A DNA stretch of 64,000 nucleotides from Rugalucina vietnamica (lineage: Eukaryota; Mollusca; Bivalvia; Lucinida; Lucinidae): assembly GCA_964017185.1 (NCBI GenBank), contig OZ024877.1, forward strand, positions 9,394,201 through 9,458,200, given 5' to 3'. The notes below the pieces were generated by a model, which made no database searches, had not been told where the DNA came from, and worked only from the letters and a program-made list of their open reading frames with translations. The translations under genes were made by a program, and so were the position numbers. Shown piece by piece: positions 1-11,222 of the stretch. Position 1 is the stretch's first letter. Each line of letters begins with the position of its first letter.

Positions 1-64
1 GAAAAGCTGGTTTCCGCCTTTGTTTCCGCATGTGCAGATTGTTGGTTGTCTGATGCGTGGGCTC
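1..64 (-). mobile_element. MITE family B, terminal fragment
   Basis: Matches one end of the family B palindromic MITEs seen at 5435-5669 and 22131-22364: a stretch reading like 'gcagattgttggtt' followed by a degenerate ggctc end. The rest of the copy is cut off by the window edge. Confidence 0.6.
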
Positions 65-559
65 AATTATTTGAATTTTTCTCAAGTTTCAAGTTTCAAG
101 TTTATTTCCACATCTCAGGTCTACAAAAGTAAACAACATGAGAAAAAAATAAAGAGCATATAATACTCGTGAAACATGGCGAGACAGTATAACCCCAGCT
201 AGGCATATAACATGGAAGTACACTTGCTAAGAGTTTAATTCGGTTTGTGTGCTCATCGGCCTTCCCAAAGAAATGTACATACATTATAAGAAACATAAAC
301 TAAGGCAAATCAAGTTATAATTATGTATGTTGAACTTAGGGGAGTCTTCCTAGTCCGAAATAGTTAATTTTGGAGTGGAAGAAAACCCTGTATTTTCTCC
401 TGAGAATTCCATCTCAAAACGTATATGCACAATTTTAAAAATCATAATGATCCCCTTTCCTTTGTATTGATTTTGGTGACGAATACGTTGTAGTTTATTT
501 ATGTGATGATGTTGACCATATTTTAAAGTACCTAAAATGTACAACAGTGTTTACCAGTC
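65..559. other. No gene recognised
   Basis: AT-rich non-coding sequence. Short open frames exist but show no recognisable domain or splice context. Confidence 0.5.
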
Positions 560-571
560 ACACTACCAATT

Positions 572-808
572 TCCCCGTGGCCGAGTGGTTAAGAGCGCTG
601 ATATTTCATTACCGCACTTAACCATTCGATCATCTCACCCCTGTGACTGGTGTGGGTTCGAGCCCCGCTCTGGCCACATGTGAGACAAGCCAAGTTCTGC
701 TTGCGGGTGTGTCATGTGGTTTTTCTCGGGGTTCTCCCGTTTTCGCCCCACCTACTGATTGGATTGTCTCATATGAGCTGAAATAATCTTGAAAGGGACG
801 TTAAACTG

Positions 809-846
<38 letters not shown>
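572..846 (+). mobile_element. tRNA-derived SINE with target-site duplication
   Basis: The head reads like a class II (Leu/Ser) tRNA: an A-box-like 'ggccgagtgg' near 579 and a B-box 'ggttcgagccc' near 655, followed by a conserved body, the tail motif 'gaaagggacgttaaac' and poly(A) (about 810-846). The flanks carry an 11-bp direct duplication, cactaccaatt, at 561-571 and 847-857, as expected from LINE-mediated retroposition. The acceptor stem does not pair, so this is not a working tRNA gene. A 5'-truncated relative lies at 49561-49706. It probably belongs to one of the mollusc V- or Meta-SINE type families (RUDI-like), but that name is inference. Confidence 0.85.
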
Positions 847-847
<1 letters not shown>

Positions 848-857
848 ACTACCAATT

Positions 858-1171
858 AGCAAAAATAATATAAGGAACACCAAACGGAAGCCAGTAATAG
901 AAAGGGAGTAAAATATGTGCATAGGAGGTACTACAAATCGGGTGTTTGCTAAATATAGATGTCGTAAATATTCGATAATTATCAACATGCGTTCGCAATC
1001 ACTTACATTTGATTTCCGAATGTATTTGTTAAAATACATTAATTTTATAATTTTAATACTTCACCATGACCAAAAATTTATTCAAATTTTAAAACTACAG
1101 CACACTATCAGCAGCCAAGAATCGGCAAATTTGTTATTAGTTTACAAGTGTCAATAGCTGATTCACCGACT
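858..1171. other. No gene recognised
   Basis: AT-rich spacer between the SINE and the HINE-like element. Nothing identifiable. Confidence 0.5.
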
Positions 1172-2608
1172 TTTTAGCTCACCTGAGCCGACGGCTCACA
1201 GGTGAGCTTATAGTATACCCATGCTCCGGCGTCCGTCCGTCGTCGTCGTCGTCGTCGTCCGTCCGTCGTCCGTCCGTCCGTCCGTCGTCCACCATTTTCA
1301 AAGATCTTCTTTGCCAATCAAAGCCAAATTTTATATGAAACATCTATAGGAAGGGGGAACGAATGTGTATATAAGAAATCCAGGTCACATGACCAAGATG
1401 GCTGCCATGCCCATATATGGTAAAAACCCTTCAAAAATCTTCTTCCCCAGAACCGGTGGACTGATTTCAACGAAACTTGACATGAAGCATCAATGGCTCA
1501 AGCACTACAATGTGTATATAAATCATGACCCTGTGGTGACCTTGATCTATTTTACGGCAAGGTCAACATAGGTCGCTAATGCATTTGAATGGGGAAAACT
1601 TTTAAAACGTCATTTAAAGTGAAAGTCTTGCAGGAAATGGGCAGTAGGACTGAATATTAATGATTCTGAAAAAAATTGGACCCGAGGGGCTCATGTGCCC
1701 CTACCCCGGGGCAATATACATGTATATCTCCATAATATTCAAACGTCTTCTCCTCTGAAACCACTTGGCCACAACAAAGCCAAATTTTATGTGAAGCATC
1801 TATAGAATGGGGGAATCAATGTGTATATAAATAATCTAGGTCACATGACTAAGATGGCCGCCATGCCCATATGGTAAAAACCCTTCAAAAATCGTCTTCT
1901 CCGAAACAGGTGGACTGATTTCAAAGAAACTTGGCATGAAGCATTGATGGCTAAAGTACTACAATGTGTATATAAATCATGACCCTGTGGTGACCTTGAC
2001 CTATTTTACGACAAGGTCAACGTAGGTCGCCTATGCATTTGAATGGGGAAAACTTTTAAAAAGTCATTTGAGGTGAAAATCTTGCAGGAAATGATTAGTA
2101 GGACTGAATATTAATGATTCTGAAAAAGTTGTACCCAAGGGCTTAAATGGCCCCACCCCGGGGCAATATACATGTATATTAACATAATATTCAAAAATCT
2201 TCTCCTCTGAAACTGCTTGGCCAATTAAAGCCAAATTTATGTGAAGCATCCATATGATGGGGGAACCAATGTGTATATTAATAATTTAGGTCACATAACC
2301 AAGATGGCCACCATGCCCATATATGGCAAAAACCCTTCAAATCTTCTCTTAAATCAATAGACTGATTTCAAGGAAACTTGGCGTGAAGCATCGATGTATA
2401 TAAATCATGACCCTGTGATGACCTTGACCCAGTTTATGGCAAGGTCAACATGTGTTGCCCATGCATTTGAATGGGGAAAACTGTTAAAATATCATTTGAA
2501 GTGAAATTTGCCCCTGCACTGGGGTTAAATACCATAATATTCAAACATCTTTATTGGTATATGCAGCAGATCTCAGGTGAGCGTTTACAGGACCATTGGT
2601 CCTCTGGT
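1172..2608 (+). mobile_element. Helentron/HINE-like element, copy 1
   Basis: Starts TTTTT plus a hairpin (1176-1208, arms 'agctcacctg' and 'caggtgagct'), then a GTC/GTCC microsatellite (about 1229-1290), then three ~450-bp tandem units. It ends with 'tctcaggtgagcg' and a short hairpin 'aggaccattggtcct'. The 5' 'gctcacctgag' and 3' 'ctcaggtgagc' form an 11-bp inverted pair. Subterminal inverted repeats, a microsatellite, an internal minisatellite and a 3' stem-loop are the architecture described for non-autonomous Helentron-associated (HINE/DINE-like) elements. No transposase is visible. Related copies are at 26316-28406 (minus) and 58451-60418 (plus). The class assignment is inference. Confidence 0.6.
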
Positions 2609-3167
2609 CGCTCTTGACAGACTTTGGCTTTACAGAAATTTCGTTTCTTGTACAGAAAGACGGATACTGTGATACCTATACACCCAGGGAAACCGGCTGT
2701 TCCGATGTCGGAGGATGTTTGCTATCGGAGGTAAACAAAAGGCTGACATGATATCACATGCTAAGCATTTAAATGTATCTTCTTTTTTCTTAATTATTGA
2801 AAACTGTTGGAAAAATTGTTCGGAAATCGCAAAAAATGCCTATAAGTCGGAGTGTTATTCTATACAATTTGGAATGAGGATCAGATTTGTTAAGTATGCA
2901 GTGAAGTTAAAAAGTTTAGCTAGGTGGAACAAATGCAGATCGTTTCAGCTCGGAGAATTTATTGAACAATCATCCCTTTTAAGCAACTAACACCCCCTCT
3001 TCGTAAAATGCTAGAAAATGCAAGATAGAAATGTATTCCAAATAAATTTGAATTAATGTTTGTAAGGTAATGTAATGTGTTAGCACAAGTTTTACTTACG
3101 GTATCATTTGTGAATAACCGCTAGGTGATCGATCACTGGTCCATGATTGATCACTGGTCGCCGTACG
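2609..3167. other. No gene recognised
   Basis: A 91-codon open frame at 2715-2990 has no recognisable domain. No other structure seen. Confidence 0.4.
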
Positions 3168-3432
3168 CTACTGCGTGTTTACATTATTTTCAGATGTACT
3201 TTTTATCTAACCTTAAATTCGACTTTGAGAGATAATGTGTGTTTACTTGTGCATATTTCGAGCGCTGAGAGGTGTACATTTCATCTTTTAAATCCATACG
3301 TTTGTCCTACGCGGTTCGGACAAAAACACATTATTCCCTTTGGGTTATGGCCATGTTCATCCACGGCAAAGAATGCCTTATATTATCCTAGAATGAAATA
3401 TCTAATTTCTATACGTCCCTGTCAGATAAGCA

Positions 3433-3689
3433 CATCAGGAAAACGTATCCGTGAAATGGGTCCCCTTAAACCCCTTTTTTATATAGAAAAACTGGGGTTT
3501 GCAGGGGTATACATATTTTGTTTTTTATTTTTGCTCTAAAACATACATGTAGATTGTGGGTACTCGTTAGAACCGCCTATGTTTTGAGCAAAAATAAGAA
3601 AAACATCAAAATTTTTCTGCTGAAAATTTTCATTTTTTATAGCTATAAAAATCTCTGTATATTGGTTGCATGGGCAAGTTTTCATAATG
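3433..3689 (+). mobile_element. MITE family A, copy
   Basis: Starts 'catcaggaaaacgtatccg' and ends 'gcaagttttcataatg', the two imperfect terminal inverted repeats of the family. The central hairpin has collapsed to a single arm (3540-3590). Confidence 0.75.
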
Positions 3690-4262
3690 AATTGTTGACA
3701 ACTTGTTGTCAAATCTGCTAATTTCCCTAAGATATTTCAGTCATCGTAGGTGATCTTGGACTACGACGTATGTGTTTACAATTCATACGGGCATTGTACG
3801 ATGCTTTCGTCGACGTTCTGAGTAAGAACCGTACGAAGATCGTACGGAAATCGTAGCGTCTCCGCAGACATTAGTGGAAATCGTACGGAGTCCTTGTAGT
3901 GTCCGTGAAGAGTCGTTGCGATTTCCGCCTGAGCACTTGCGGTCTTCCTACGATCACCGCTAGTCCCCAAATTATCATAAAATTCATGCGGTTACCGCAC
4001 GATCATCGCCGAGGGTTTCCGTACGGCGACCGTTCGATGCTACATGTACCTACGACTTGTCTACGGTCTTACAATTTTAAAGATTTGCAAAATTATCGTA
4101 GGAAGCCATACAATTGTATGGACATCGTAGGGTCACACTGAGGAGACCACACGAAAATGCAATAAATGACATCGTACGATCATCGCAAGCTAATCGTAGG
4201 CCGAATGTAACCAAGACATTAAGCACCAAAATTATTTTAGAAAACAAACGGTTTCTTAAAAT

Positions 4263-4467
4263 GCCGGTCCCACTGAAACGTAAGCTATCTTACGATTGTC
4301 TAATCATAAGTTTATTGATAAGACTGCGTATGCAAAAGTTTTAAATATTTTCCAAGGTGTTCGTGTTTTCTTAATTTGTATAACGGAGTCAAAAATGACC
4401 CTCAAATTAATATTAAGACAATCGTAAGGCGATCTTAAGCGATCTTACGCGCAGTGGGACTGGGACT
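4263..4467. mobile_element. Small TIR element with TCCCACTG ends
   Basis: The inverted ends are 'ggtcccactgaaacgtaag' at the left and 'cttacgcgcagtgggact' at the right. The interior has paired 'cttacgattgtct' and 'agacaatcgtaag' segments. It recurs at about 17876-18093 in block D copy 2. Confidence 0.55.
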
Positions 4468-4887
4468 TTACATAATTTATTCACTCGCATTTAACGGTAC
4501 ATCTCTTGCATATCTCGCCGATGATAATCATAGGACCTGCTTAAAACTATTTTTAGAATTTTGAACATGTCCAAAAACCGCCTGCGACGGATTTTTAATC
4601 CTAAGATTGCTCAAGAACACTAGGATAGAGAGTATGATTATCATAGATACAGTGAACTCGGCAATGGCGAACCACTCCTAAAGATATTGCAGAATTTCTT
4701 GAAACTTAGACAAAATATTATTTATTATATAACTCATTCATTTACTTTTATCTATGCCTTTGGGTTTGGTAAAAGATTGTAGTCAAAATTCCACTGGACA
4801 ATAAAATCAGGGTTGCTGAAACGCTTGACCCCTTAACTAAGATGCCTAGTTTCTGATTCCACAAAAAGTAACGTTCGCTCAGATAAA

Positions 4888-5372
4888 ATGTGTTTCATAC
4901 CTCGTTTCTAAGCATTTGATGATGACCACTTTTGCATAATTTTAATGCCTAATATCCCTAGTTATGCCATATGCCTGTTTTGATAAAAGGTTTTACATTG
5001 AAGGTACAGTAGATATAAGCGGGGAGAGATGTACATGTAAATTCGACAATAGCGAATCATACTTTGTGTGGTGAAAAAAAAGTGCACACAGTACTGATAA
5101 TCTACCTTTTGAAGGCTTGCCCTGGTCAATGGCGTAACTAATATTGGTGCAAGCCGTGGTTTAATCATCTTGCTTTTAGGCTTAATTGATTCGTTTAAGC
5201 AATAAGACATGTTTAAATCGGTAAAATTGACCTTTGCTATTGACAGTTAACGTAAAGCACAAAAGCAAATTAACACAATATTATCGAACACCATTTAGTT
5301 TCGCATGATAATGGCGCCATTTGTGTGCAAAAATACTCTTCTAAAATGGTTTCTTTTGGGCTATAGGCTATT
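4888..5372. repeat. Direct duplication E, copy 1
   Basis: Nearly identical to 5670-6147, both starting at 'tgtgtttcata'. The two copies flank a family B MITE at 5435-5669. Confidence 0.8.
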
Positions 5373-5434
5373 TGATATAAACTGATTCCACAAAATGGGT
5401 ATATCCACTGAGTTGTGGCGCATGCGGATAGGAT

Positions 5435-5669
5435 GAGCCGCGACGTGAGAAAACCGGTCTTCGGGGTTCCCGACCAGGTCCGACACAAACCGGCCTGTAC
5501 AAGCTCAGAAAAGAGCTAGAAGCTTGAAATTTCGGATTTAAGTAGAAGAGGAATTGTACTATCCGAGTAGCGAAAACAAAGGCGCTGATCAGCTTCGCAG
5601 TTACTGCGAAGCTGATCTGCGCCTTTGTTTTCGCATAGGCAATAATCCCGTTTTCTCACGATGCGGCTC
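5435..5669 (+). mobile_element. MITE family B, full copy
   Basis: Bounded by inverted ends 'gagccgcgacgtgagaaaac' and 'ttctcacgatgcggctc'. The centre is a hairpin with arms 'aggcgctgatcagcttcgca' and its complement (about 5578-5630). It encodes only a spurious peptide. Confidence 0.8.
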
Positions 5670-6147
5670 AAATGTGTTTCATACATCGTTTCTAAGCATT
5701 TGATGATGACCACTTTTGCACAATTTTAATGCCTAATATCCCTAGTTATGCAATATGCCTGTTTTGATAAAAGGTTTGACATTGAAGATACAGTAGATAT
5801 AAGCGGGGAGAGATGTACATGTAAATTCGACAATAGCGAATCATACTTTGTGTGGTGAAAAAAAAGTGCACAAAGTACTGATAATCTACCTTTTGAAGGC
5901 TTGCCCTGGTCAATGGCGTAACTAATATTGGTGCAAGTCGTGGTTTAATCATCTTGCTTTTAGGCTTAATTGATTCGTTAAAGCAATAAGACATGTTTAA
6001 ATCGGTAAAATTGACCTTTGCTATTGACAGTTAACGTAAAGCACAAAAGCAAATTAACGAACACCATTTAGTTTCGCATGATGATGGCGCCATTTGTGCA
6101 AAAATACTCTTCTAAAATGGTTTCTTTTGGGCTATAGGCTATTTGAT
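5670..6147. repeat. Direct duplication E, copy 2
   Basis: Second copy of 4888-5372 with few substitutions and a small deletion near 6056. The high identity indicates a recent duplication. Confidence 0.8.
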
Positions 6148-7345
6148 TCACCATTGTCGAGTTTGGTTCGCCATTGTCTAATGCAGGAGGTATCATATCA
6201 ACAGAGTTACCTCCCATTTAGAAATTGAATGAATTAAAATTATTATTTTCCTGTAAAGCTGAGATATGTTAGATGTTCTAAGTATCAAATAGAATAACAT
6301 TCCCATGGTCGTGTTTAAAATAATAGCGTTAGATCTCTTAGTGATTCGCCATTGTCGAGTAAACTGTACATGTACTTAAGATTATTTTTGTAACAGTATG
6401 CTTTAAAGCTTCATTATCTCGCAAAAATATTTCTGCAACACCCAGTGCATCTTAAATTATATTATCAGGTATTTTGGAATGTCCATTATTGCCCTGCTAT
6501 GACGTCATCTCAGGTCATTAACGGTATTAATGCCCTATGACGCTTAAACAGCAGAAAGTGTTGTCCGTTACAACACAATATTTATTTTGTCAACAATGCT
6601 ACATTCTTTAGCATGCTTTATCATGGGACTGGTGAATATGTTGCAAATACATTGATTTGTGTATACATGATTGTGAAATGAGTGGTCAGCTCAGAGCAAG
6701 TGAGTCATTTTTCAGTTACTTCCGGGTTGAAATCGTCGGACCCATTTTTCTTAGTTTTTTGAAAACAATAAGCCAAATTTTTTATGTAGTCATTGACTTC
6801 AATCATATAAAAACCTGAAACAAAAGGCATGTCATTTTTAAGCAAACAATAAGCGCACACGAGCCGCCCCAAGTTACCCACTTTCAGAATTTTCCAGAAA
6901 AACACATGTTTACACTAGTTTTTCCCAGAGAAATACATTTCCATGACCCCAAAATAATCTTTAATTTGTCAGATTATGTATCCTAGACATTTAGGCTTTG
7001 CGTAATTTTAATTCAAATGCATTCCGTTTTGCAGGAAATGGGTTCCACGAAAATCAGTTACATTTCCAATTTTACACCAAGCTATTTAAAATTTTAAAAT
7101 AATAACTATATTGAGTCATTCCTAGTATCTGTGACGTCTATTAGCAATAAAGACACATCATCATTTGATTGACAGATTCAAGAAAACAGTAGATTTCTGT
7201 TTTACATACCCCACCCACTCATGTCAATATTGATAAATCCTTAACAAAGCTTTAGATACGGTACTTGGGTACATAACGTTGATGGATTGAAGGTTGGAGT
7301 TAGCAAAAGTAAAGATGAGTAAAGTTCTGTCGTGATTTAAATGGT
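6148..7345. other. No gene recognised
   Basis: AT-rich intergenic sequence. No coding exon, RNA gene or clear repeat unit could be supported. Confidence 0.5.
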
Positions 7346-7348
7346 GCA

Positions 7349-7381
<33 letters not shown>

Positions 7382-7839
7382 GGTTTTTAAAGGCTTAAGA
7401 TAATATGTTAAAGAATTGGCAATGGGTGCCTTAGCAAGTTGAAGAGAATATTGTTCATTGTTGCCATTTGTTGTTTAGATAGATAAAAAAAAAAAAAAAA
7501 AAAAAAAAAAAGTTAAAGATGTATGAATGAGATGTGGCTTGGGCCTAAAAAAAAAAAAAAAAAAGAAGAAGAGTAAAAAAAAAAAAAAAAAAAAAGAGAA
7601 AGAAGAGTAAAAAAAAAAAAGAAGAGTAAAAAAAAAGAGAAAGAAGAGTAAAAAAAAAAAAAAAAAGAGAGAGAGAAAAAAAAAAAAAAAAAAAAAAGTT
7701 AAAGATGTATGAATGAGATGTGGCTTGGGCCTAAAAAAAAAAAAAAAAAAGAAGAAGAGTAAAAAAAAAAAAAAAAAGAGAAAGAAGAGTAAAAAAAAAA
7801 AAAAAAAAGAAGAGTAAAAAAAAAAAAAAGAGAAAGAAG

Positions 7840-7889
<50 letters not shown>

Positions 7890-8312
7890 AAAAAAAAAAA
7901 AAAAATAAAATAAAAAAAAAAAAAAAAAAAAGTTGAAGATATATGGATGAGATGTGGCTTGGGCCTAAAAAAAAATAAAAAATAAAAAAAATAAAAAAAA
8001 AGTTGAAGATATATGAATGAGATGTGGCTTGGACTTAAAAAAAATGAAATACAGTAAATGTAATAGAGTAAAAGTAATAATAATAATAATAATCAATAAA
8101 AATAAATAAATAAATAAATAAATAAGAAGGTCAAGGAATGAGACCGCCTGGGCGGCTAAAAGATGAGATGTGGCTTGGACTTAAAAAAAAAATGAAATAG
8201 AGTAAATGTAATAGAGTAAAAGTAATAATAATAATAATAATCAATAAAAATAAATAAATAAATAAATAAGAAGGTCAAGGAATGAGACCGCCTGGGCGGC
8301 TAAAAGTGCAAA
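7346..8312 (+). repeat. Poly-purine/A-rich minisatellite tract
   Basis: Long A-runs alternate with recurring units: 'gatgtggcttgggcct' recurs at about 7533, 7719, 7951, and in variant form at about 8018 and 8167. A 3' pair of ~120-bp units carries (TAA)n, (AAAT)n and 'gaccgcctgggcggc' at about 8143 and 8286. The plus strand is almost wholly purine plus T for about 900 bp. Confidence 0.85.
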
Positions 8313-9863
8313 AATGACAAATGAGATATGGAGAAAGCCTGGTAATGACGTTTTTTTTTATGTTTTTTGCTTACCCTATTCAAAATGTGTTTTATTGGCA
8401 TCAGTGTACGATGCACATATATATTCAGTCTACAATATTTATTATGAGGAATAGACAAGGCGTGGATATAAATGAAGAGATGGTAAACTAAAGGAAGAAA
8501 TAGAAGAGGGGGAGTATTTCAGAATCTTTTACATTTTAAGGAATTTTGTTTTCGAAATAATTAAACATGAAAGAGCGGAGGGCATATAAATCATATACTG
8601 GTATGTTTCCACTTCTTTGTTTGATCGAAAAATGAAGCAACAGCGGCATTTCAAAATATTGTGTTATGTTCTTTATTACTTTGCAGAAGGGTTCTTGAAT
8701 TGTGATTAGTTTTGCAAGGCAAGACCTTATAGTAAGACCGATAGAGAAAAGACTTTATTTATTTGCCGACGAACGAAGTGAGGGAGAAAATAAATGCACT
8801 TCTTTTCGGTCGGTCGTCTTTCAGCTGAATATGGTTGGTATTCGAGTTCATGTATAATCTCGAGGATTTCGTAAAAATGGTGCAATTGTGAGTGAGCATT
8901 TCTCAGTAGCCTGTATATAAGGATTTTAGAAATTTAAAAAATCATCGACGCTCGTTGCTTCGCAAGTTTGGTACCGTTTCGTTTGTTCGTCAAATTTTCC
9001 CATATAATTTAGAGTAAAAATGTTCAAATATGTTTGGTCATAATAGCTGGATTGACACAATTACACTAAATGTTAGATTACATTTGTAGATATTTTGCAA
9101 ACAAGATACATGAACAAAACAATCACATATTGCAAATAAGATCGGCTAAATGAACAAAACAATTACATACACGCTTGTTTAAAGAAATTATAGTAAAATG
9201 GTATTTGGCGTTGTCTACAGTAAAAATGTTAAGCGACGTCCCAGGGAAAGTGGTTTTATGTTCATGATACGACTGTTTATTGTGGCTGTCCTTTTCCATA
9301 CTTTTGGTTGAAACTTAGCCTACTTGTTACTTTGACGAGAGAGAACAAGTCATTCTGTTTCTCGAATTTGTTGCCGGGAAAAAATGTTTTGTTATGTATG
9401 TATTTTTCCTCGACCCGTTGTGTATGTTGGGACTTCAAATTTAATTGCATTGATTTCTGGTTCCTATATTCTTACTTTATAATGCAAATCACGAAATTAT
9501 GGGCTGTATGGGTATTTTAGAATCTTGTCGTACATTTATTTGACAAATGTCGGTTCAAGTTTGAGATTTTACGGTAATTGTAACTTCGTTTTAAGTAGAA
9601 CTTTGTTTTTAAAAAATAGTAAGTTTGATTTATATATGTATTCAGTTTTGCTGTTTTAAAATGCAATGTTGTTGTGCTGAGTTTAATAAAGTATTCTAAG
9701 TTTCAGGCTGTTGAGAGATTAGAGATGTGTTACAGAGATGGCTGGCTATAATCCGAAACTGTAGCTGTGAAATGGGATGGAAACAGGATGCGTTTTTGTG
9801 GAATAATAAACATATATGTAGACAGTTTTAAACTGCTGAAATTGAGTGTGGTTGTTAAACACC
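8313..9863. other. No gene recognised
   Basis: AT-rich sequence up to the assembly gap. Open frames here are short and lack domains. Confidence 0.5.
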
Positions 9864-9886
9864 NNNNNNNNNNNNNNNNNNNNNNN
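9864..9886. other. Run of 23 N (assembly gap or masked bases)
   Basis: Ambiguous bases; the true length is unknown. The gap separates unannotated sequence from a retroelement 3' fragment. Confidence 0.99.
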
Positions 9887-10072
9887 CTGTGAAGCTGAAA
9901 GAAAGCGCAGAGAACGCAAAGCCAATACCAATGGGCCACCGGCTGATTCAATGACATTGACTTGCTCTACTTGCAACCGACAGTTTAGAGCTAGAATTGG
10001 CCTAGTCAGCCATCAAAGAACTCACCAACACACACGAACCTATTCAAGAAATAATGATGGTCTTTCTCATTA
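9887..10072 (+). pseudogene. C-terminal fragment of a non-LTR retroelement ORF (C2H2 finger tail)
   Basis: The frame ends with a C2H2-like motif: Cys-X2-Cys, then 'RQFRARIGLVSHQRTH', then a short basic tail and stop. This tail is typical of the C-terminus of mollusc endonuclease/reverse-transcriptase ORFs. The upstream part is lost behind the N gap, so it is a 5'-truncated relic. It could instead be a fragment of a host zinc-finger gene, but no further finger is visible. Confidence 0.55.
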
Positions 10073-10359
10073 GTGAGAGACGAACCAACCTTGTACACGA
10101 ATTTGGGTATATCAATTGCCACAGAACTTCTTTTAAAATAAAAATGAACAATATGTATACCCGCTTTAGGACTTACTTATGCAGAAACAAACAGAATAAG
10201 ATTTTACAGCTTGCAACGTCATTGAGAAATCAAAACAAAACGACGTTAAAAACTACGCGTAACATGCAGATACTAAACGCCGACGTTGCGCAAACAGTGT
10301 GCTCATAAACAATAGTAATGTTTACCCTTAAATGGAGTTCAGTCATACTTAAAGTTATA

Positions 10360-10522
10360 AAAGACCTCGTAGAAAAAATAAGTAAAAAACAACTCGTCTT
10401 CGACACGCTTTATTTTACTTGTTTTGCATGTGATGGTATACAAAGTACTCGAACGACAGCACAGGTAGGATCATTTATATCACCCTCGTGTGATTTTACT
10501 TATTTTTTTCTACGAGGTATTT
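10360..10522. repeat. Hairpin (foldback) MITE
   Basis: Inverted arms of about 28 bp: 'acctcgtagaaaaaataagt' at the left and 'acttatttttttctacgagg' at the right, separated by ~105 bp. Confidence 0.65.
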
Positions 10523-10616
10523 AATAAGTAATTTCACGTATGACAGAAGACCAGTTGAGAGATCCGTACTGCAACTTCCGATATCCGGAAGTTACAGTAC
10601 GGTTACTTCCTGTGTA

Positions 10617-10870
10617 ACTTCAATGTTATTGTGATGGAAGTACTATATGTTCATGGGGCGGAAGTGTTTGCGAAAACGAAATAACCTGGATTCCTTATGT
10701 AACTTTCATTCAATACATGTTAAATTTCTGCATTTTATGCACCTATCTATCAGTCAATAGAGTAAACGCTATTATATAGGAGAAAACTCGAATTTCTCAT
10801 CTCAACGTCGGACAGAATTTCATTGTGCGTCACCCATTCCGTACCACGTGTTTCACAGCTGTGGTATAAC
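10617..10870. repeat. Repeat shared with 21345-21620 and (inverted) 20215-20350
   Basis: Shares blocks such as 'tgttcatggggcggaagtgt' and 'aatagagtaaacgct' with 21345-21500. The part around 10780-10850 matches both arms of the foldback element at 20215-21625. It lies just downstream (minus strand) of GT92 exon 3, which suggests the open frame running past the exon-3 donor is repeat sequence and not true coding sequence. Confidence 0.6.
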
Positions 10871-10913
10871 TTTGTTTGTAAGAACGAAATATTTGATTGA
10901 TTGACAAAGTTAC

Positions 10914-11222
10914 CTTCGTTTGCAGGCTCATAAAAATACAAATCAATGAACCCTTCTGATACGTAATGGAACAGTACATTCAGAGCATCCGCATTCAAGC
11001 TTCGCAGAAAGTAGGTCACAATTTTATCCACCCCTATATATCTCATGGCTTCAACCCATTCAATAATCATTTCTGCACTGATGTTGCCGTACGCTGCTTT
11101 GCTACCAATTACGATCTTCTCAGGTTCTTTGACAGGAAAATAAGGCGGGACATATGTCACGTGATCTGTAGTGCACGTCGCGTTGCTAAGAAAAGTAATT
11201 GCAAGTCCAACTGGTATGAGGC
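10914..11222 (-). CDS. GT92 gene exon 3 (start of catalytic domain)
   Basis: 309 bp from acceptor 'ttatttctatag' to donor AACGAAG|GTAACT, coding residues 163-265 plus one base. It carries the recognisable GT92 motif block. The open frame continues to 10750, but that extension lies in repeat sequence, and a good donor at 10913 gives a sensible end. Confidence 0.75.

Larger units (their letters stand above)
3168..4650 (+). repeat. Dispersed repeat block D, copy 1
   Basis: Collinear with 16357-18276. Both begin 'ctgcgtgtttaca', contain a family A MITE, then a stretch dense in CGTACG and CGATCGTAGG-like words, then the element ending 'cgcagtgggactggg', then a shared tail. The two copies differ by insertions of MITE copies and simple repeats, so the block is an old composite repeat or segmental duplication. 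Confidence 0.7.

Noticed and set aside
572-675. Functional tRNA-Leu/Ser gene
   Set aside because: Promoter boxes are present but the acceptor and anticodon stems do not pair, and a SINE body and poly(A) follow.
3147-3539. 130-codon open frame
   Set aside because: Falls in block D and a family A MITE. The peptide comes from repeat sequence.
10750-10913. Open frame continuing GT92 exon 3 to a stop
   Set aside because: A strong donor lies at 10913 and the extension matches a dispersed repeat, so it is treated as intron, though this is not certain.
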